From positions 496,001 through 560,000 of the forward strand of contig CP091724.1 of assembly GCA_022009795.1 (NCBI GenBank): 64,000 bases of DNA, written 5' to 3'. Below the pieces are notes generated by a model. The model searched no databases, was not told the DNA's origin, and saw only the letters and a program-made list of their open reading frames with translations. The stretch is from Anaerotruncus sp. (GTDB lineage: Bacteria > Bacillota > Clostridia > Oscillospirales > Acutalibacteraceae). Both the position numbers and the translations under genes were made by a program. Of the stretch, positions 29,962 to 39,619 are shown one piece after another. Positions within the stretch are counted from its first letter, which is position 1. Every line of letters begins with the position of its first letter.

Positions 29962-31347
29962 ATGGAAACATTGTCAAAGATTTTAACCAAAATAGACAGC
30001 GCTGTGTGGGGTCCGGTCACCCTTGTGCTGCTCGTAGGCACCGGTGTGTTCCTCACTTTTCGCCTGCGTTTTCTGCCATGGCGCTATCTGCCGAAATCAC
30101 TTAAAGCGGCATTCAGCCCCGAATCAAGAAAAACCGACAGCGGCGAAGGGGATATCTCTCCGTTTTCCGCTTTGATGACTGCGCTTGCCGGCACAATCGG
30201 CACCGGCAATATAGTCGGTGTGGCAACGGCAATGGTGCTCGGCGGCCCCGGTGCTCTTGTTTGGATGTGGATTGCCGCAGCATTCGGTATTTCCACAAAA
30301 TATGCAGAATGTGCGCTTGCCATTAAATTCAGAGAAAAAAACGAAAGCGGCGAAATGTGCGGCGGCCCGATGTATACCATTAAAAACGGATTTAAACATA
30401 AAAAAATTGCCGCGGTTCTTGCAGCTCTTTTTGCTGTGTTTACTTTATTTGCTTCTTTCGGAATCGGCAATCTTTCACAGGCAAATTCAATTTCTTCGTC
30501 ACTCAGCAAAACATTTACAATTCCCACTTGGATAACGGGTATTGCGCTTGCAGTGTTCACTGCATTTATTATTTTCGGCGGAATAAAATCAATATCAAAG
30601 GTGTCTTCGGTTCTTGTTCCGATTATGGCTGTTTTTTACATTATTTCCGGTCTCATTGTTATTTTTGCGAATATTAAAAATGTTCCTGCAGGGCTTGCAA
30701 CAATTTGGTCAATGGCGTTTGGCGGCAAGGCGATTGCCGGAGGTCTTTCCGGGGCAATAACGGCATCTGTTATGCAAAGTGTTCGTTACGGTGTTGCCAG
30801 GGGCGTTTTCTCAAACGAGGCAGGTCTCGGTTCTGCAGCCATAACGGCATCATCCGTAACAACAGACAGTCATGTTAATCAAGGCTACATAAATATGTGC
30901 GGCACCTTTATAGACACGATAATCGTTTGCTCAATAACCGGCCTTGCAATCGCCTCAACAGGAGTTCTCGGTTCGGTTGATGCTTCCGGCAACCTTGTTT
31001 CGGGCGCCGATTTAACGTTAATGGCATTTGAATCCACTCTCGGCAAAATTGGCGGCATTGTTGTTTCAATCGGAATATTGCTTTTTGCTTTTTCCACAAT
31101 GCTCGGCTGGGAATATCAGGGTGAAAAAGCACTTGAATATTTGTTTAAAAGAAAATGGGTTTGCTATATTTACAGAGTGATTTTTTTCCATAATGGTTTT
31201 TTTGTAGGTGCAACGGTTGCTCTTGATATTGCTTGGTCTTTCAGCGACATTGCAAACGGGCTTATGGCAATTCCCAACTTAATTTCGCTTATTGTTCTTT
31301 CCGGAGTTTTTGGCAAAAAGATACAAAAAAAAGCATCATGCAGATAA
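29962..31347 (+). CDS. Sodium:alanine/glycine symporter (AGCS family)
   Basis: About 461 residues with ten or more membrane helices. Family motifs are seen: ALMTALAGTIGTGNIVGVATA, GGPGALVWMWIAAAFGISTKYAE, CGGPMYTI, and VARGVFSNEAGLGSAAITASS. It imports alanine or glycine with Na+. ATG 29962 has AAGGAG upstream, 22 bases after the ABC exporter. The usual C-terminal part is slightly irregular around 31160-31200, probably compensating indels. Confidence 0.93.
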   Translation: METLSKILTKIDSAVWGPVTLVLLVGTGVFLTFRLRFLPWRYLPKSLKAAFSPESRKTDSGEGDISPFSALMTALAGTIGTGNIVGVATAMVLGGPGALVWMWIAAAFGISTKYAECALAIKFREKNESGEMCGGPMYTIKNGFKHKKIAAVLAALFAVFTLFASFGIGNLSQANSISSSLSKTFTIPTWITGIALAVFTAFIIFGGIKSISKVSSVLVPIMAVFYIISGLIVIFANIKNVPAGLATIWSMAFGGKAIAGGLSGAITASVMQSVRYGVARGVFSNEAGLGSAAITASSVTTDSHVNQGYINMCGTFIDTIIVCSITGLAIASTGVLGSVDASGNLVSGADLTLMAFESTLGKIGGIVVSIGILLFAFSTMLGWEYQGEKALEYLFKRKWVCYIYRVIFFHNGFFVGATVALDIAWSFSDIANGLMAIPNLISLIVLSGVFGKKIQKKASCR

Positions 31348-31377
31348 CAGATTACCGAAAAAAATAAGCCGCCATTT

Positions 31378-31434
31378 TTGAGCGCACTCCTCGGAGAGCG
31401 TGTGGTTTAAGCTTTACGACTGCTCTGCGCTCAA
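31378..31434. other. Structured intergenic element after the symporter gene
   Basis: A perfect 9-bp stem (TTGAGCGCA/TGCGCTCAA) encloses 39 bases that can form a small CTC/GAG hairpin. No T tail follows on the plus strand; on the minus strand T5 follows the stem. It is not a tRNA and not a typical terminator. The rest of the 280-base gap shows nothing more except the promoter at 31568. Confidence 0.35.
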
Positions 31435-31567
31435 GAATCAAATAAACGGATAAAAAACAGGCACAAATTGCATGGCAGGCTATCTCCCTCACTGCAGTTT
31501 TAACTCAGTAATTTGCCATATATTTGATTAGTTGAGCAATTATTCTTTGCGGAATGTGCCCTTAGTG

Positions 31568-31596
31568 TTGACTTTTCATCGGAAACACTATAAAAT
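31568..31596 (+). promoter_or_regulatory. Promoter of the zinc-ribbon membrane protein gene
   Basis: TTGACT (31568-31573), 17 bases, TAAAAT (31591-31596; overlapping TATAAAAT). Confidence 0.5.
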
Positions 31597-31629
31597 AGGT
31601 TTATATTATGTAAATAAGGGGTGTCATTA

Positions 31630-32571
31630 ATGGCAACTTGCCCTAACTGCGGCAATAAAATACCGTTTTGGAACATAAAAGCCGAATGTAAAAATTGCGG
31701 CGTATCAATTCCTAACTACAATTGGATGGAAAGGCTTGAAGAGGATAATAAGAATGCCGAGCAGGCGTTTGGCGTGTTCAACCGCACTATGAACAGAGTT
31801 CGTTATTCTCTTTTCGGCACCAAGCTCAGAATAGCAAGGCTGGTGCTCACATTCCTTCCCATAATCGCCTTTATTTTGCCTTGGGCTTCAGTTAAAAGCG
31901 AGGGCGACAGCTTTCAGCTTGCGCTTTTCTCGTTTAACGGCTCAAAATCGGCGGTGGATATCATTTCGCAGCTGTTTTCCAACGGCTCGCTTATTAAAAA
32001 CGATATCGCGTTTGAAGGCACTTTCGGTCCGGCAACTTTCCTGCTTGTGGGCACGATATTTTATTTCCTTACATTGCTTTTTATGGTTATATCGTTTTTC
32101 ATGAGCATCATAAAATGCAAAAAGCCGAAAACACGCTCCACAATAACCTTTGATGTTATTGCGATTGTCACGGCGATTGTTTCTGTTGCACTGTTTGCTT
32201 ATGCCGGCACAGCCGGTGCTCGCTGCGATGCGTTCACGCTCGGTTCGCTTACTGCCATCAATGTTTCCGGAGGTGTAAGCCTAGGCATTATTTCCATGGT
32301 TGTTTTGTTTGGCGCGGCGCTTGTTATAAATATCGCTGTTGCGGTTGCTCCCGCTAAAAGTGACGAGCAGCTTGAAGAAGAAAGGCTTGCCAAGGTTGCC
32401 GCTAAGGAAGAAAAAAAGAAAGGCAAGACGAACTAAAAAGAGAAGAAGCTCGCTTAAAGGCTCAAAAAAAGAGGCTGAAGAAGAGCAAAAAGCAAATCAT
32501 TGCTGAAGCAAAGCGCAAGGTTGCAGAGAAAAAAAGCAAAGGATGCCGCTAAGGCTAAAAAAAGAAAATAA
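31630..32571 (+). CDS. Zinc-ribbon membrane protein of unknown function, frameshifted at the C-terminus
   Basis: The protein starts CPNCGNKIPFWNIKAECKNCG, a four-Cys zinc ribbon. It continues with a short linker, then four membrane segments (LVLTFLPIIAFILPWASV, FLLVGTIFYFLTLLFMVISFFMS, FDVIAIVTAIVSVALFAYAG, LGIISMVVLFGAALVINIAVAVA). The C-terminal tail is very rich in Lys, Glu and Ala and predicted coiled coil (EEERLAKVAAKEEKK...AEAKRKVAEKK), reached by frame shifts near 32425 and 32530. About 310 residues. I know no function; ribbon plus membrane domain suggests a zinc- or protein-binding membrane adaptor. Confidence 0.7.
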
Positions 32572-32582
32572 TTCAAAGAGAG

Positions 32583-32611
32583 GCGCCGTTTTTAAACACG
32601 GTGCTTTTTTT
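32583..32611 (+). terminator. Terminator of the zinc-ribbon gene
   Basis: GCGCCGT/ACGGTGC stem (one G-T pair) followed by seven T. Confidence 0.75.
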
Positions 32612-32647
32612 CTGCTGTAATAATCATTATTTAATCAGGGAGAGCTT

Positions 32648-34739
32648 ATGGATTACAAAATGCTGTTCAGCCCGATGAAAATCGGAAATTGCGAAATCAA
32701 AAAAACAGAATTGTTATGGCGCCAATGTGCCTCGGCTTCGGTCAGTTTAACGGTGATGCCACTGAAGCAATGATAAATTATTACGAAGAACGCGCCAAAG
32801 GGAGGCACGGGTCTTATTATTACGGAAATAACAAGAGTGAACGATAAAACAGGCGCATCTTCGTTCGGCCAGCTTGCCGCGTCGAGCGACAGAAATATTC
32901 CGTCGATTGCCCGCCTTGCCGAAAGAATACATAAGCATGATTCAAAAAAATATTTGTTGAGCTTCATCATCCCGGCAGGCAAAATGTAAGCCTTATGGTT
33001 AATACCGTTCCGATTTCAATTGCTTTTGATAAAATGCTGCCTAATGATGCTTATTCAAAGCTTTTGTACGGAAAAATCGTCCCTCTCGGCAAAAAGCTCG
33101 CCGCAAAGGATATGCTTTTTAAATCCGCCGCACCGAGCCGCAGCGCAAAAAGCAAATTTGCCGAAAGCGCAAACAGAGCAATGAGCAAAAAAGAAATCAA
33201 AAAAATCATTTCCCAGTTCGGCGACGCGGCTTTGCGCGTAAAAAAAGCCGGCTGTGACGGCGTTGAGCTTCACGCAAGCCATGGCTATCTTATTCAGCAG
33301 TTTCTTTCACCGGCAACTAATACAAGAACGGATGAATACGGCGGTTCTCTTGAAAATCGTATGCGTTTCTTAATGGAAATCATTGATGATGTTCGCGAAA
33401 AATGCGGCACTGATTTTCCGCTTATCGTAAGATTAACAGTTGATGAAATGTATGCAAAAAAATAGGAAAAACCCGGTGTGGGTTACGACCTTTCCGATGG
33501 CGTAAAAATGGCTAAAATGCTGAACGACAAAGGCATAGACGCAATTGATGTTTCCTCGGCTTCGTACGATACTTTTAATTATTGGCTTGAACCAACCACC
33601 TTTGAATGCGGCTGGCGCAAAAAAATTTGGCGGCAGAGGTTAAAAAGGTTGTTGATATTCCGGTAATCGCCGCAAATCTTATCAGATCTCCCGAGCAGGC
33701 AGAACAACAGCTTCAAGAGGGTATTCAGGATTTTGCCGCACTCGGCAGGCCGCATATCGCAGATCCTCATTGGGCAAATAAGGTGAAAAACGGCAATGAA
33801 AAAAAGCATTAAGCGCTGTGTATGCTGCCTTTATTGCTTTGAAAGTATGATGGAAGGCGCCTATGTCGGCGATCACGCACATTGCTCTGTAAATCCGTTT
33901 GTCGGCAGGGAAAAATTCTTCCCTTAAAAAAAGACGGAAACGGCAGAAAAAGTGCTCGTTGTCGGCGCCGGCGTTGCAGGCCTCACCGCCGCGGAACTGC
34001 TTTCACGCAGGGGCTTTGATGTTCCCGTGCTTGAAAAAAATCCGATGAACCCGGCGGGCAAATCAATCTTGCCGATAAGCCTCCTCATAAGGGCAAGCTT
34101 CATTGGTGTGTTGAAGATTTGGTAACAAATGCAGTTCAAAAACGGCGCAAAAAAATCAAATATTCCGTTGTCGCCGATGAGAATGTTATAAAAGAATATT
34201 CACCCGAATATATCATCTTCGCAACCGGCGGCAATGCAATTAAACCGAAAGCATTTGATAAAGAAAATGTTGTAACCGTAACAGATATATTAAACGGCGG
34301 CGTTAAGCTTTCGGGCAAAAATGTGTGTGTTATCGGCTCCGGTATGACGGGACTTGAAACATCGGAACTCCTCGTTTCGCAGGGAAACAAGGTTTCTGTT
34401 ATTGAAATGGCGGATAAAATAGCACCGGGTGCTTGGTTTCAGCAGCTTGACGACGCTTTACCTAAGCTTAAAGAGGCAGACACAAAATTCTACACTTCAA
34501 CAAAGCTTGAGGATGTTTTGCCCGGCGCAATCAAGGTGCTTGATACAGTAACGAATACCGAGCGCGAAATTCCTTGCGATATTGTTGTGCTGTCTATGGG
34601 TGTAAGGCCTGATAATTCGCTTTATGAAAGTCTTAAATCCGAATTCGGCAATGTTTATGCAATCGGTGATTGTGTTAAAACAGGCAGAATTGTTAATGCC
34701 ACCGAGGCGGCATATCGCCTTGCAACATCCTTAAAATGA
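32648..34739 (+). CDS. Old-Yellow-Enzyme family NADH:flavin oxidoreductase with Fe-S and FAD/NAD domains (FadH/enoate reductase-like), frameshifted
   Basis: About 695 residues. The N-terminal TIM barrel binds FMN: MLFSPMKIGNCEIKNRIVMAPM, then GVELHASHGYLIQQFLSPATNTRTDEYGGSLENRMRF. An iron-sulfur segment RCVCCLYCFESM...HCSVNP follows. The FAD/NAD domain has VLVVGAGVAGLTAAELL and VCVIGSGMTGLETSELL, ending VYAIGDCVKTGRIVNATEAA. This is the layout of 2,4-dienoyl-CoA reductase, enoate reductases and the bile-acid enzymes BaiCD/BaiH; the substrate cannot be told from sequence, and no bai genes lie nearby. Frames break many times (32700, 32800, 32945, 33465, 33620, 33810, 33930, 34040, 34140). Confidence 0.85.
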
Positions 34740-34787
34740 GAATGTGTTCGCCGATTGTTTCGGCATGTGAATATTTAATTATAATTG

Positions 34788-34816
34788 TTGATTATTTTTT
34801 TATACCGTGATATAAT
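34788..34816 (+). promoter_or_regulatory. Promoter of the COG2426 gene
   Basis: TTGATT (34788-34793), 17 bases, TATAAT (34811-34816). The ten bases before and in the -10 box (CCGTGATATAAT) resemble the promoter at 21771. Confidence 0.6.
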
Positions 34817-34863
34817 AATCAGCAATCGGCTTTGCCGAATTTTTAATCAGAAAGGTTTTGCCT

Positions 34864-35376
34864 ATGCAAGAAGTTTGCCGCAATATTCAGGAGTTTTTTT
34901 AACAGCCCACGGTATTCCGGATTGGCTCGTTGTTTTTATCATTTCGCTTTGCCCGGTTTTGGAGTGCAGGCTCGGAATGTTTACCGCAATTGTGCTGCTC
35001 AAAATGAACACATTCGTGGGCTTCATAATCAGCTTTTTGGGGAATATACTTCCCATTCCTTTTTATTTTGCTTTTTAATAAATTGGATTTTTTTGAAGTT
35101 CTGAAAAAAGTGCCCGGAATAAACAAAGTTGTTTATTGGCTTGAAAACAAAACATTGAAAAAGCGTGATAAGATAGATAAATACGGAATATGGGGTTTGC
35201 TGATTTTCGTTGCGATTCCTTTGCCGGGAACAGGTGGATGGACAGGTGCACTTCTTGCGTCGCTGCTTCATCTTGATAAGAAAAAAAGCTTTTTGGTTAT
35301 TTCTCTCGGCGTTTTTATTGCAGGTCTTATTATGACGATACTCAGCCTTATAATCGGTGCGGCGGTTTTCAATTAA
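34864..35376 (+). CDS. COG2426 small multidrug-export-like membrane protein, frameshifted
   Basis: About 170 residues: IPDWLVVFIISLCPVLECRLGMFTAIVLL, GFIISFLGNILPIPFYF, then KYGIWGLLIFVAIPLPGTGGWTGALLASLLHLDKKKSFLVISLGVFIAG. The motifs P-x-x-E-x-R-x-G and PLPGTGGWTGAL are those of the family named small multi-drug export protein. Its real transport role is not established. Frames break in the T8 run near 34900 and in the T run near 35075. It has its own promoter. Confidence 0.8.
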
Positions 35377-35436
35377 ACGAAATATTATTTAAGCGTGCAT
35401 ATTTTGATATATGTGCGCTTTTTTTCTTTGCGGTTA

Positions 35437-35465
35437 TTGACAAATACCTATAGGGGGTATATAAT
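35437..35465 (+). promoter_or_regulatory. Promoter of csoR-copA-copZ
   Basis: TTGACA (35437-35442), exactly 17 bases, TATAAT (35460-35465). A CsoR box fills the spacer. Confidence 0.9.
35444..35460. promoter_or_regulatory. CsoR operator 1
   Basis: ATACCTATAGGGGGTAT matches the CsoR family palindrome (ATACC...GGGTAT with GC-rich arms) and lies between -35 and -10. Confidence 0.8.
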
Positions 35466-35469
35466 TTAT

Positions 35470-35487
35470 ATACCCACAAAGGGGTAT
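35470..35487. promoter_or_regulatory. CsoR operator 2
   Basis: ATACCC-acaaa-GGGGTAT is a second such palindrome around the transcription start. Confidence 0.7.
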
Positions 35488-35502
35488 GTGAGGAGGGTAA
35501 TT

Positions 35503-35805
35503 ATGTCGGATTGTTGTAATTGTTCGCATAAATCAAAAGAGAGAAGTGAGGAAGAATATAAATCGCTTATAAATCGTTTAAGCCGAATAGAGGGTCAAAT
35601 TCGGGGTATAAAAAGAATGGTGGAGGATAATGCCTATTGCACGGATATTATCACTCAGGCGGCGGCTGCCGCTTCGGCTCTTAATTCGTTTAACAAAGAA
35701 TTGCTTTCAAATCATATTCGCACCTGCGTTGAGGATGATATCAAGGCGGGCAAATATGAAACGGTTGACGATTTGATTTCCACGCTTCAAAAGCTTATTA
35801 AATAA
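35503..35805 (+). CDS. csoR: Copper-sensing transcriptional repressor CsoR
   Basis: Intact 100-residue all-helical repressor of the CsoR/RcnR family. The Cu(I) ligand triad Cys-His-Cys is present in DNAYCTDII and SNHIRTCVEDD. RIEGQIRGIKRMVED is the DNA-binding helix signature. Cu(I) binding releases the operator and turns on copA and copZ. GGAGG precedes ATG 35503. A Cys-containing N-terminus (SDCCNCSHK) is common in this family. Confidence 0.95.
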   Translation: MSDCCNCSHKSKERSEEEYKSLINRLSRIEGQIRGIKRMVEDNAYCTDIITQAAAAASALNSFNKELLSNHIRTCVEDDIKAGKYETVDDLISTLQKLIK

Positions 35806-35824
35806 AAAGCGAAAGGAAATGCGT

Positions 35825-38107
35825 ATGAAATACGATATCACGGGAATGAGCTGTGCCGCCTGCTCGGCACGAATTGAAAAAGCAGTGTCACAAGTGCCCG
35901 GAGTTAACTCCGTTTCCGTTAATTTGCTCACAAATTCCATGCTCGCAGACGGCTCTGCTTCAAGCGCCGATATTATTAAAGCCGTGCAGGATGCAGGCTA
36001 CGGTGCTTCCGTTGCGGGCGAGCATAAAAAAGCTTCAAAAAGCTTAGCAGATGAGCTTAAAGATACCGAAACTCCAAAAATGTTTAAAAGGCTTGTTGCC
36101 TCGGCTGTTTTGCTGCTGCCACTCATGTATGTTTCGATGGGGCATATGATGTGGGGCTGGCCTGTTCCCGTTTTTTTACAGGATAATCACATCGGAATCG
36201 GGCTGTTTCAGCTGCTTTTTACCGTTGCTGTAATGATAATCAATCAAAAATTCTTTGTCAGCGGATTTAAAGGGCTTATGCATCGCGCACCGAATATGGA
36301 CTCCTTGGTAGCTCTCGGCTCGGGTGCCGCGTTTCTTTACAGCACCGTTATCCTGTTTATGATGACGGTTAAAATCAAAGACGGCGACTCAATGGGCGCT
36401 CACGATTTAATGCACAGCGGTTTTTATTATGAATCCGCGGCCATGATTTTAACGCTTATAACCGTCGGCAAAACTCTTGAGTCATATTCAAAGGGAAAAA
36501 CCACGGATGCGATTAAAAGCCTTATGAAGCTTGCGCCGGACACGGCAACGGTTATCCGAAACGGAGAAGAGGTAACCGTTAATGCCGAGGATGTTCGGGT
36601 GGGCGATGAATTTATTGTTAAAGCGGGGGAGAGTATTCCTGTTGACGGCGTTATAATAAAAGGCTCGGCTGCTGTTGATGAATCCGCGCTAACGGGCGAA
36701 AGCGTGCCTGTTGATAAAGCTAAGGGCGATAAGATTTCCGCCGCAACGATAAATCAATCGGGTTTTATAAAATGTCGCGCTGTTTCCGTCGGTCAAGATA
36801 CGGCACTTGCTAAAATCATTCAAATGGTTTCCGATGCATCTGCCACAAAGGCTCCTATCGCAAAAAAATAGCCGATAAGGTTTCGGGCGTGTTTGTGCCC
36901 GCCGTTATCGCAATTTCGATAGCAACAATGATAGGGTGGATAATTGCAGGTCAAAGTGCGGGCTTTGTGCTTGCACGCGGAATTTCCGTTCTTGTTATCA
37001 GTTGCCCGTGTGCACTCGGCCTTGCAACACCCGTTGCAATTATGGTCGGCAGCGGCAAGGGAGCCAAAAAAACGGCATTTTGTTTAAAAACCGCGCAAAG
37101 TCTTGAGGTGTGCGGCAAAACAGATATTGTGTGCCTTGATAAAACGGGCACCGTAACGGAGGGTAATCCGAGTGTAACAGATATTATTTCTCCAAACGAC
37201 GAAGAATTACTTTCTTACGCTTATGCGCTTGAAAGCAAAAGCGAACACCCTCTTTCTAAGGCGGTTATAGGTTATTGCGAAGATAAAAATATTAAGCTTC
37301 TTGAATGTGACGATGCTAAGGTGCTTGCGGGCAACGGCCTTTGCGGCACAGTAAACGGCGTTGACGTTCACGGCGGCAATGATAAATACATTCAAACAGT
37401 TTGTGCTGTTCCGGCCGAATATATCGAGTCTGCACGCAGGCTTTCCGCAAGCGGAAAAACGCCGCTGTTTTTTGCCGCAGGCGGCGATTTTATCGGTCTT
37501 ATATGCGTTTCAGATACTGTTAAGGCAACAAGTAAAGAGGCGGTTTCCTCTCTCAAAAAGATGGGTGTATCCGTTGTTATGATAACGGGTGATAACGAAA
37601 CAACCGCCGATTCAATCGCTTGTGAAGTGGGTATAGACAACGTTATCGCCAAGGTTTTGCCGGACGGTAAAGAGGAAAAAGTGCGTGCGCTTTCCGATTT
37701 CGGCTCCGTTGCCATGGTGGGCGACGGTATTAACGACGCACCTGCGCTCACAAGAGCGGATACCGGCATTGCAATCGGCGCGGGCACGGATGTTGCAATC
37801 GAAGCGGCGGATGTTGTGCTCATGAAAAGCGATCCTAATGATATTTCGCGCGCGGTTACGCTTTCAAGAAAGGTTGTCAGAAATATTAAAGAAAATCTTT
37901 TTCTGGGCGTTTATTTATAATATTATCGGCATACCCGTTGCAGCGGGAATTTTGTATCCCGCTTTCGGAATAGCGTTGAATCCTATGATTGCCGCGGCGG
38001 CAATGAGCCTTTCAAGCTTTTGCGTTGTAACAAATGCGCTCAGGCTCAATCTTGTAAGCATAGATAAACCCGTAATAAAAAGTCAAAAAAAGGAGAAATT
38101 GATATGA
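35825..38107 (+). CDS. copA: Copper-exporting P1B-type ATPase CopA, frameshifted
   Basis: One N-terminal heavy-metal domain (ITGMSCAACSARIEKAV), then membrane helices, actuator loop with TGES, transmembrane metal site SCPCALGLATP, phosphorylation site DKTGT, SEHPLSKAV in the nucleotide domain, and hinge GDGINDAPAL. About 760 residues. It pumps Cu(I) out of the cytoplasm. ATG 35825 has AAGGA seven bases upstream; an in-frame ATG at 35819 is too close. Frames break near 36870 (A7) and 37905. It is the second gene of the csoR operon, 20 bases after csoR. Confidence 0.95.
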
Positions 38108-38328
38108 GTATCTTTAAAAAAATGAAAAATCCTATGTTGAAATCGAAGGTATGATGTGCGAGCATTGCGAGGCACATGTAACCGAAGCGTTAGCGAAAAT
38201 CGGATTAACCGTTAAGGCAGATCATAACGCCAAAAAAAGCATATATCCAAAGCGGAGATGCCGAGGATGATAAAATAAAGGCAGCCGTTGAAGGAGCTGG
38301 ATATAAATATATCAAAACCGTAAGATAA
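38104..38328 (+). CDS. copZ: CopZ-like heavy-metal-associated copper chaperone, frameshifted
   Basis: After a frame shift near 38130 the protein reads VEIEGMMCEHCEAHVTEALAKI, the HMA fold with its M-x-C-x-x-C copper site, and ends AVEGAGYKYIKTV. About 74 residues. A second frame break lies in the A6 run near 38235. It hands Cu(I) to CopA. ATG 38104 overlaps the copA stop. Confidence 0.85.
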
Positions 38329-38352
38329 TTTAATATTCATTGATATGCAAAA

Positions 38353-38384
38353 GGCCGCCGTGGAGTAAACGCTCCGCGGCGGCT
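38353..38384 (+). terminator. Terminator-like hairpin after the copper operon
   Basis: GCCGCCGtGGAG/CTCCgCGGCGGC is a very strong stem, but only a weak T-rich tail (TTCTATATATTTA) follows. Confidence 0.6.
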
Positions 38385-38462
38385 TCTATATATTTATCCG
38401 ATTTTTTTAAATGTTTTGTGATTAAAGCACGGTAAATTCTTTTCGGAAATTCGGAAATGTCT

Positions 38463-39504
38463 TTATTTGCGTTTTTCGGTAACCACGCAAACATCTTCAA
38501 TTCTTATTCCGAATTTATTGGGCAGATAAATGCCGGGCTCGATTGATATTACATTACCGGCTTCAAAAACATCGGTGCTCCTCGGCGAGGCATTGTAGCC
38601 CTCATGAATGTCCAAACCAACGCCGTGCCCGAGTGAATGTCTGAAATATTTGCCCATTTCCTTTTCTTCAAGCACATTGTATGCCGCTTTGTAAACATCA
38701 GCGCATTTTTCGCCGGGTGCAAGTGCTTTGATTCCCGCAAGCTGAGCACGCAGCACAAGCTCGTATGCCTCTTTCATTTCCTCCGTTGCGGTGCCTACTG
38801 CGAATGTGCGCGTCATATCGGAATGATAGCCCATATATGTAGCCCCGAAATCAATCAGCACAAAATCGCCTTTTTGAATAATTTTGTCGCTCGGAACACC
38901 GTGCGGAAGGGAAGTGTGCGCACCCGTAAGTAAAATCGTGTCAAACGAAACGCCGTCGGAGCAGTTTTGAAGCATTAAATAATCAAAAAATGCCTGCAAT
39001 TCCTTTTCCGTCTTGCCGGGCTTGATGTGGTTTTGAAGCTCTTCAAGGCTTTTTTCGGCAATCGCGTTGGCATTTACCATGTATTCAAGCTCTTTTTTTC
39101 ATCCTTAACATTTCTTATTTTCATGAGCCTGTTGCCGATTTCAATAAAATCACAGCCCGTTGCGGCTTTGTATGCACCGTATGCTTTAAGCGTGATTGTT
39201 TCATCTTCAAATGCAATCGCTTTAACGCCCGCTTTTGAGCATAATTCCTTAACGGTGTCTGTGAACTTTGAGGCTATTTCGTAAACCCGAAGCCCTGTTT
39301 CTTTTTGCATGGCTTTCGGCAGCCTCCGTTTATCGCTAATCAACTATGTGTGCTCGTTTGCCGTTTTTGAAAATCACAATCGCACCCTCGCTCGGTGAAA
39401 ACCCGCAGAAATAATGCTTATTGCTTTCGTTGAGCAGCAAAAGCGCGTCCGCGCCGAGTTCATTCAGCATGCCACATGCCTTTTTTTATTCTTTTTTCAA
39501 ACAT
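38463..39504 (-). CDS. Xaa-Pro aminopeptidase family (M24) metallopeptidase, frameshifted
   Basis: About 350 residues in the creatinase/aminopeptidase P fold. The N-terminal domain includes ALLLLNESNKHYFCGFSPSEGAIVIF. The metal ligands lie in VLIDFGATYMGYHSDMTRTF (two Asp), RHSLGHGVGLDIHE (His), ISIEPGIYLPNKFGIRIEDVCVV (two Glu). It removes N-terminal residues before proline. Start ATG at 39504. Frames break near 39475, 39345 and 39100. Stands alone on the minus strand. Confidence 0.88.
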
Positions 39505-39563
39505 ATTCATCACCCGATATATATTTTTAAAAATAATTTTTTTCCGTATGTCAATTTAATGTG

Positions 39564-39590
39564 TTGACAAGCCCATAAAGCTATGATAAT
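39564..39590 (+). promoter_or_regulatory. Promoter of the GH51 gene
   Basis: TTGACA (39564-39569) and an extended -10 TATGATAAT (GATAAT at 39585-39590, 15-base spacing), 30 bases before ATG 39620 with TAAGGAG. Confidence 0.55.
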
Positions 39591-39619
39591 TTTTATAATA
39601 TAATATTTAAGGAGTGCTT

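Noticed and set aside
31461..31520. ATGGCA...TGCCAT pairing before the zinc-ribbon gene as a riboswitch
   Set aside because: Short arms about 40 bases apart with no conserved core I recognise.
32648..34739. Naming the flavin reductase baiCD or baiH
   Set aside because: The fold is shared by many enoate reductases, and no other bile-acid gene lies in the window.
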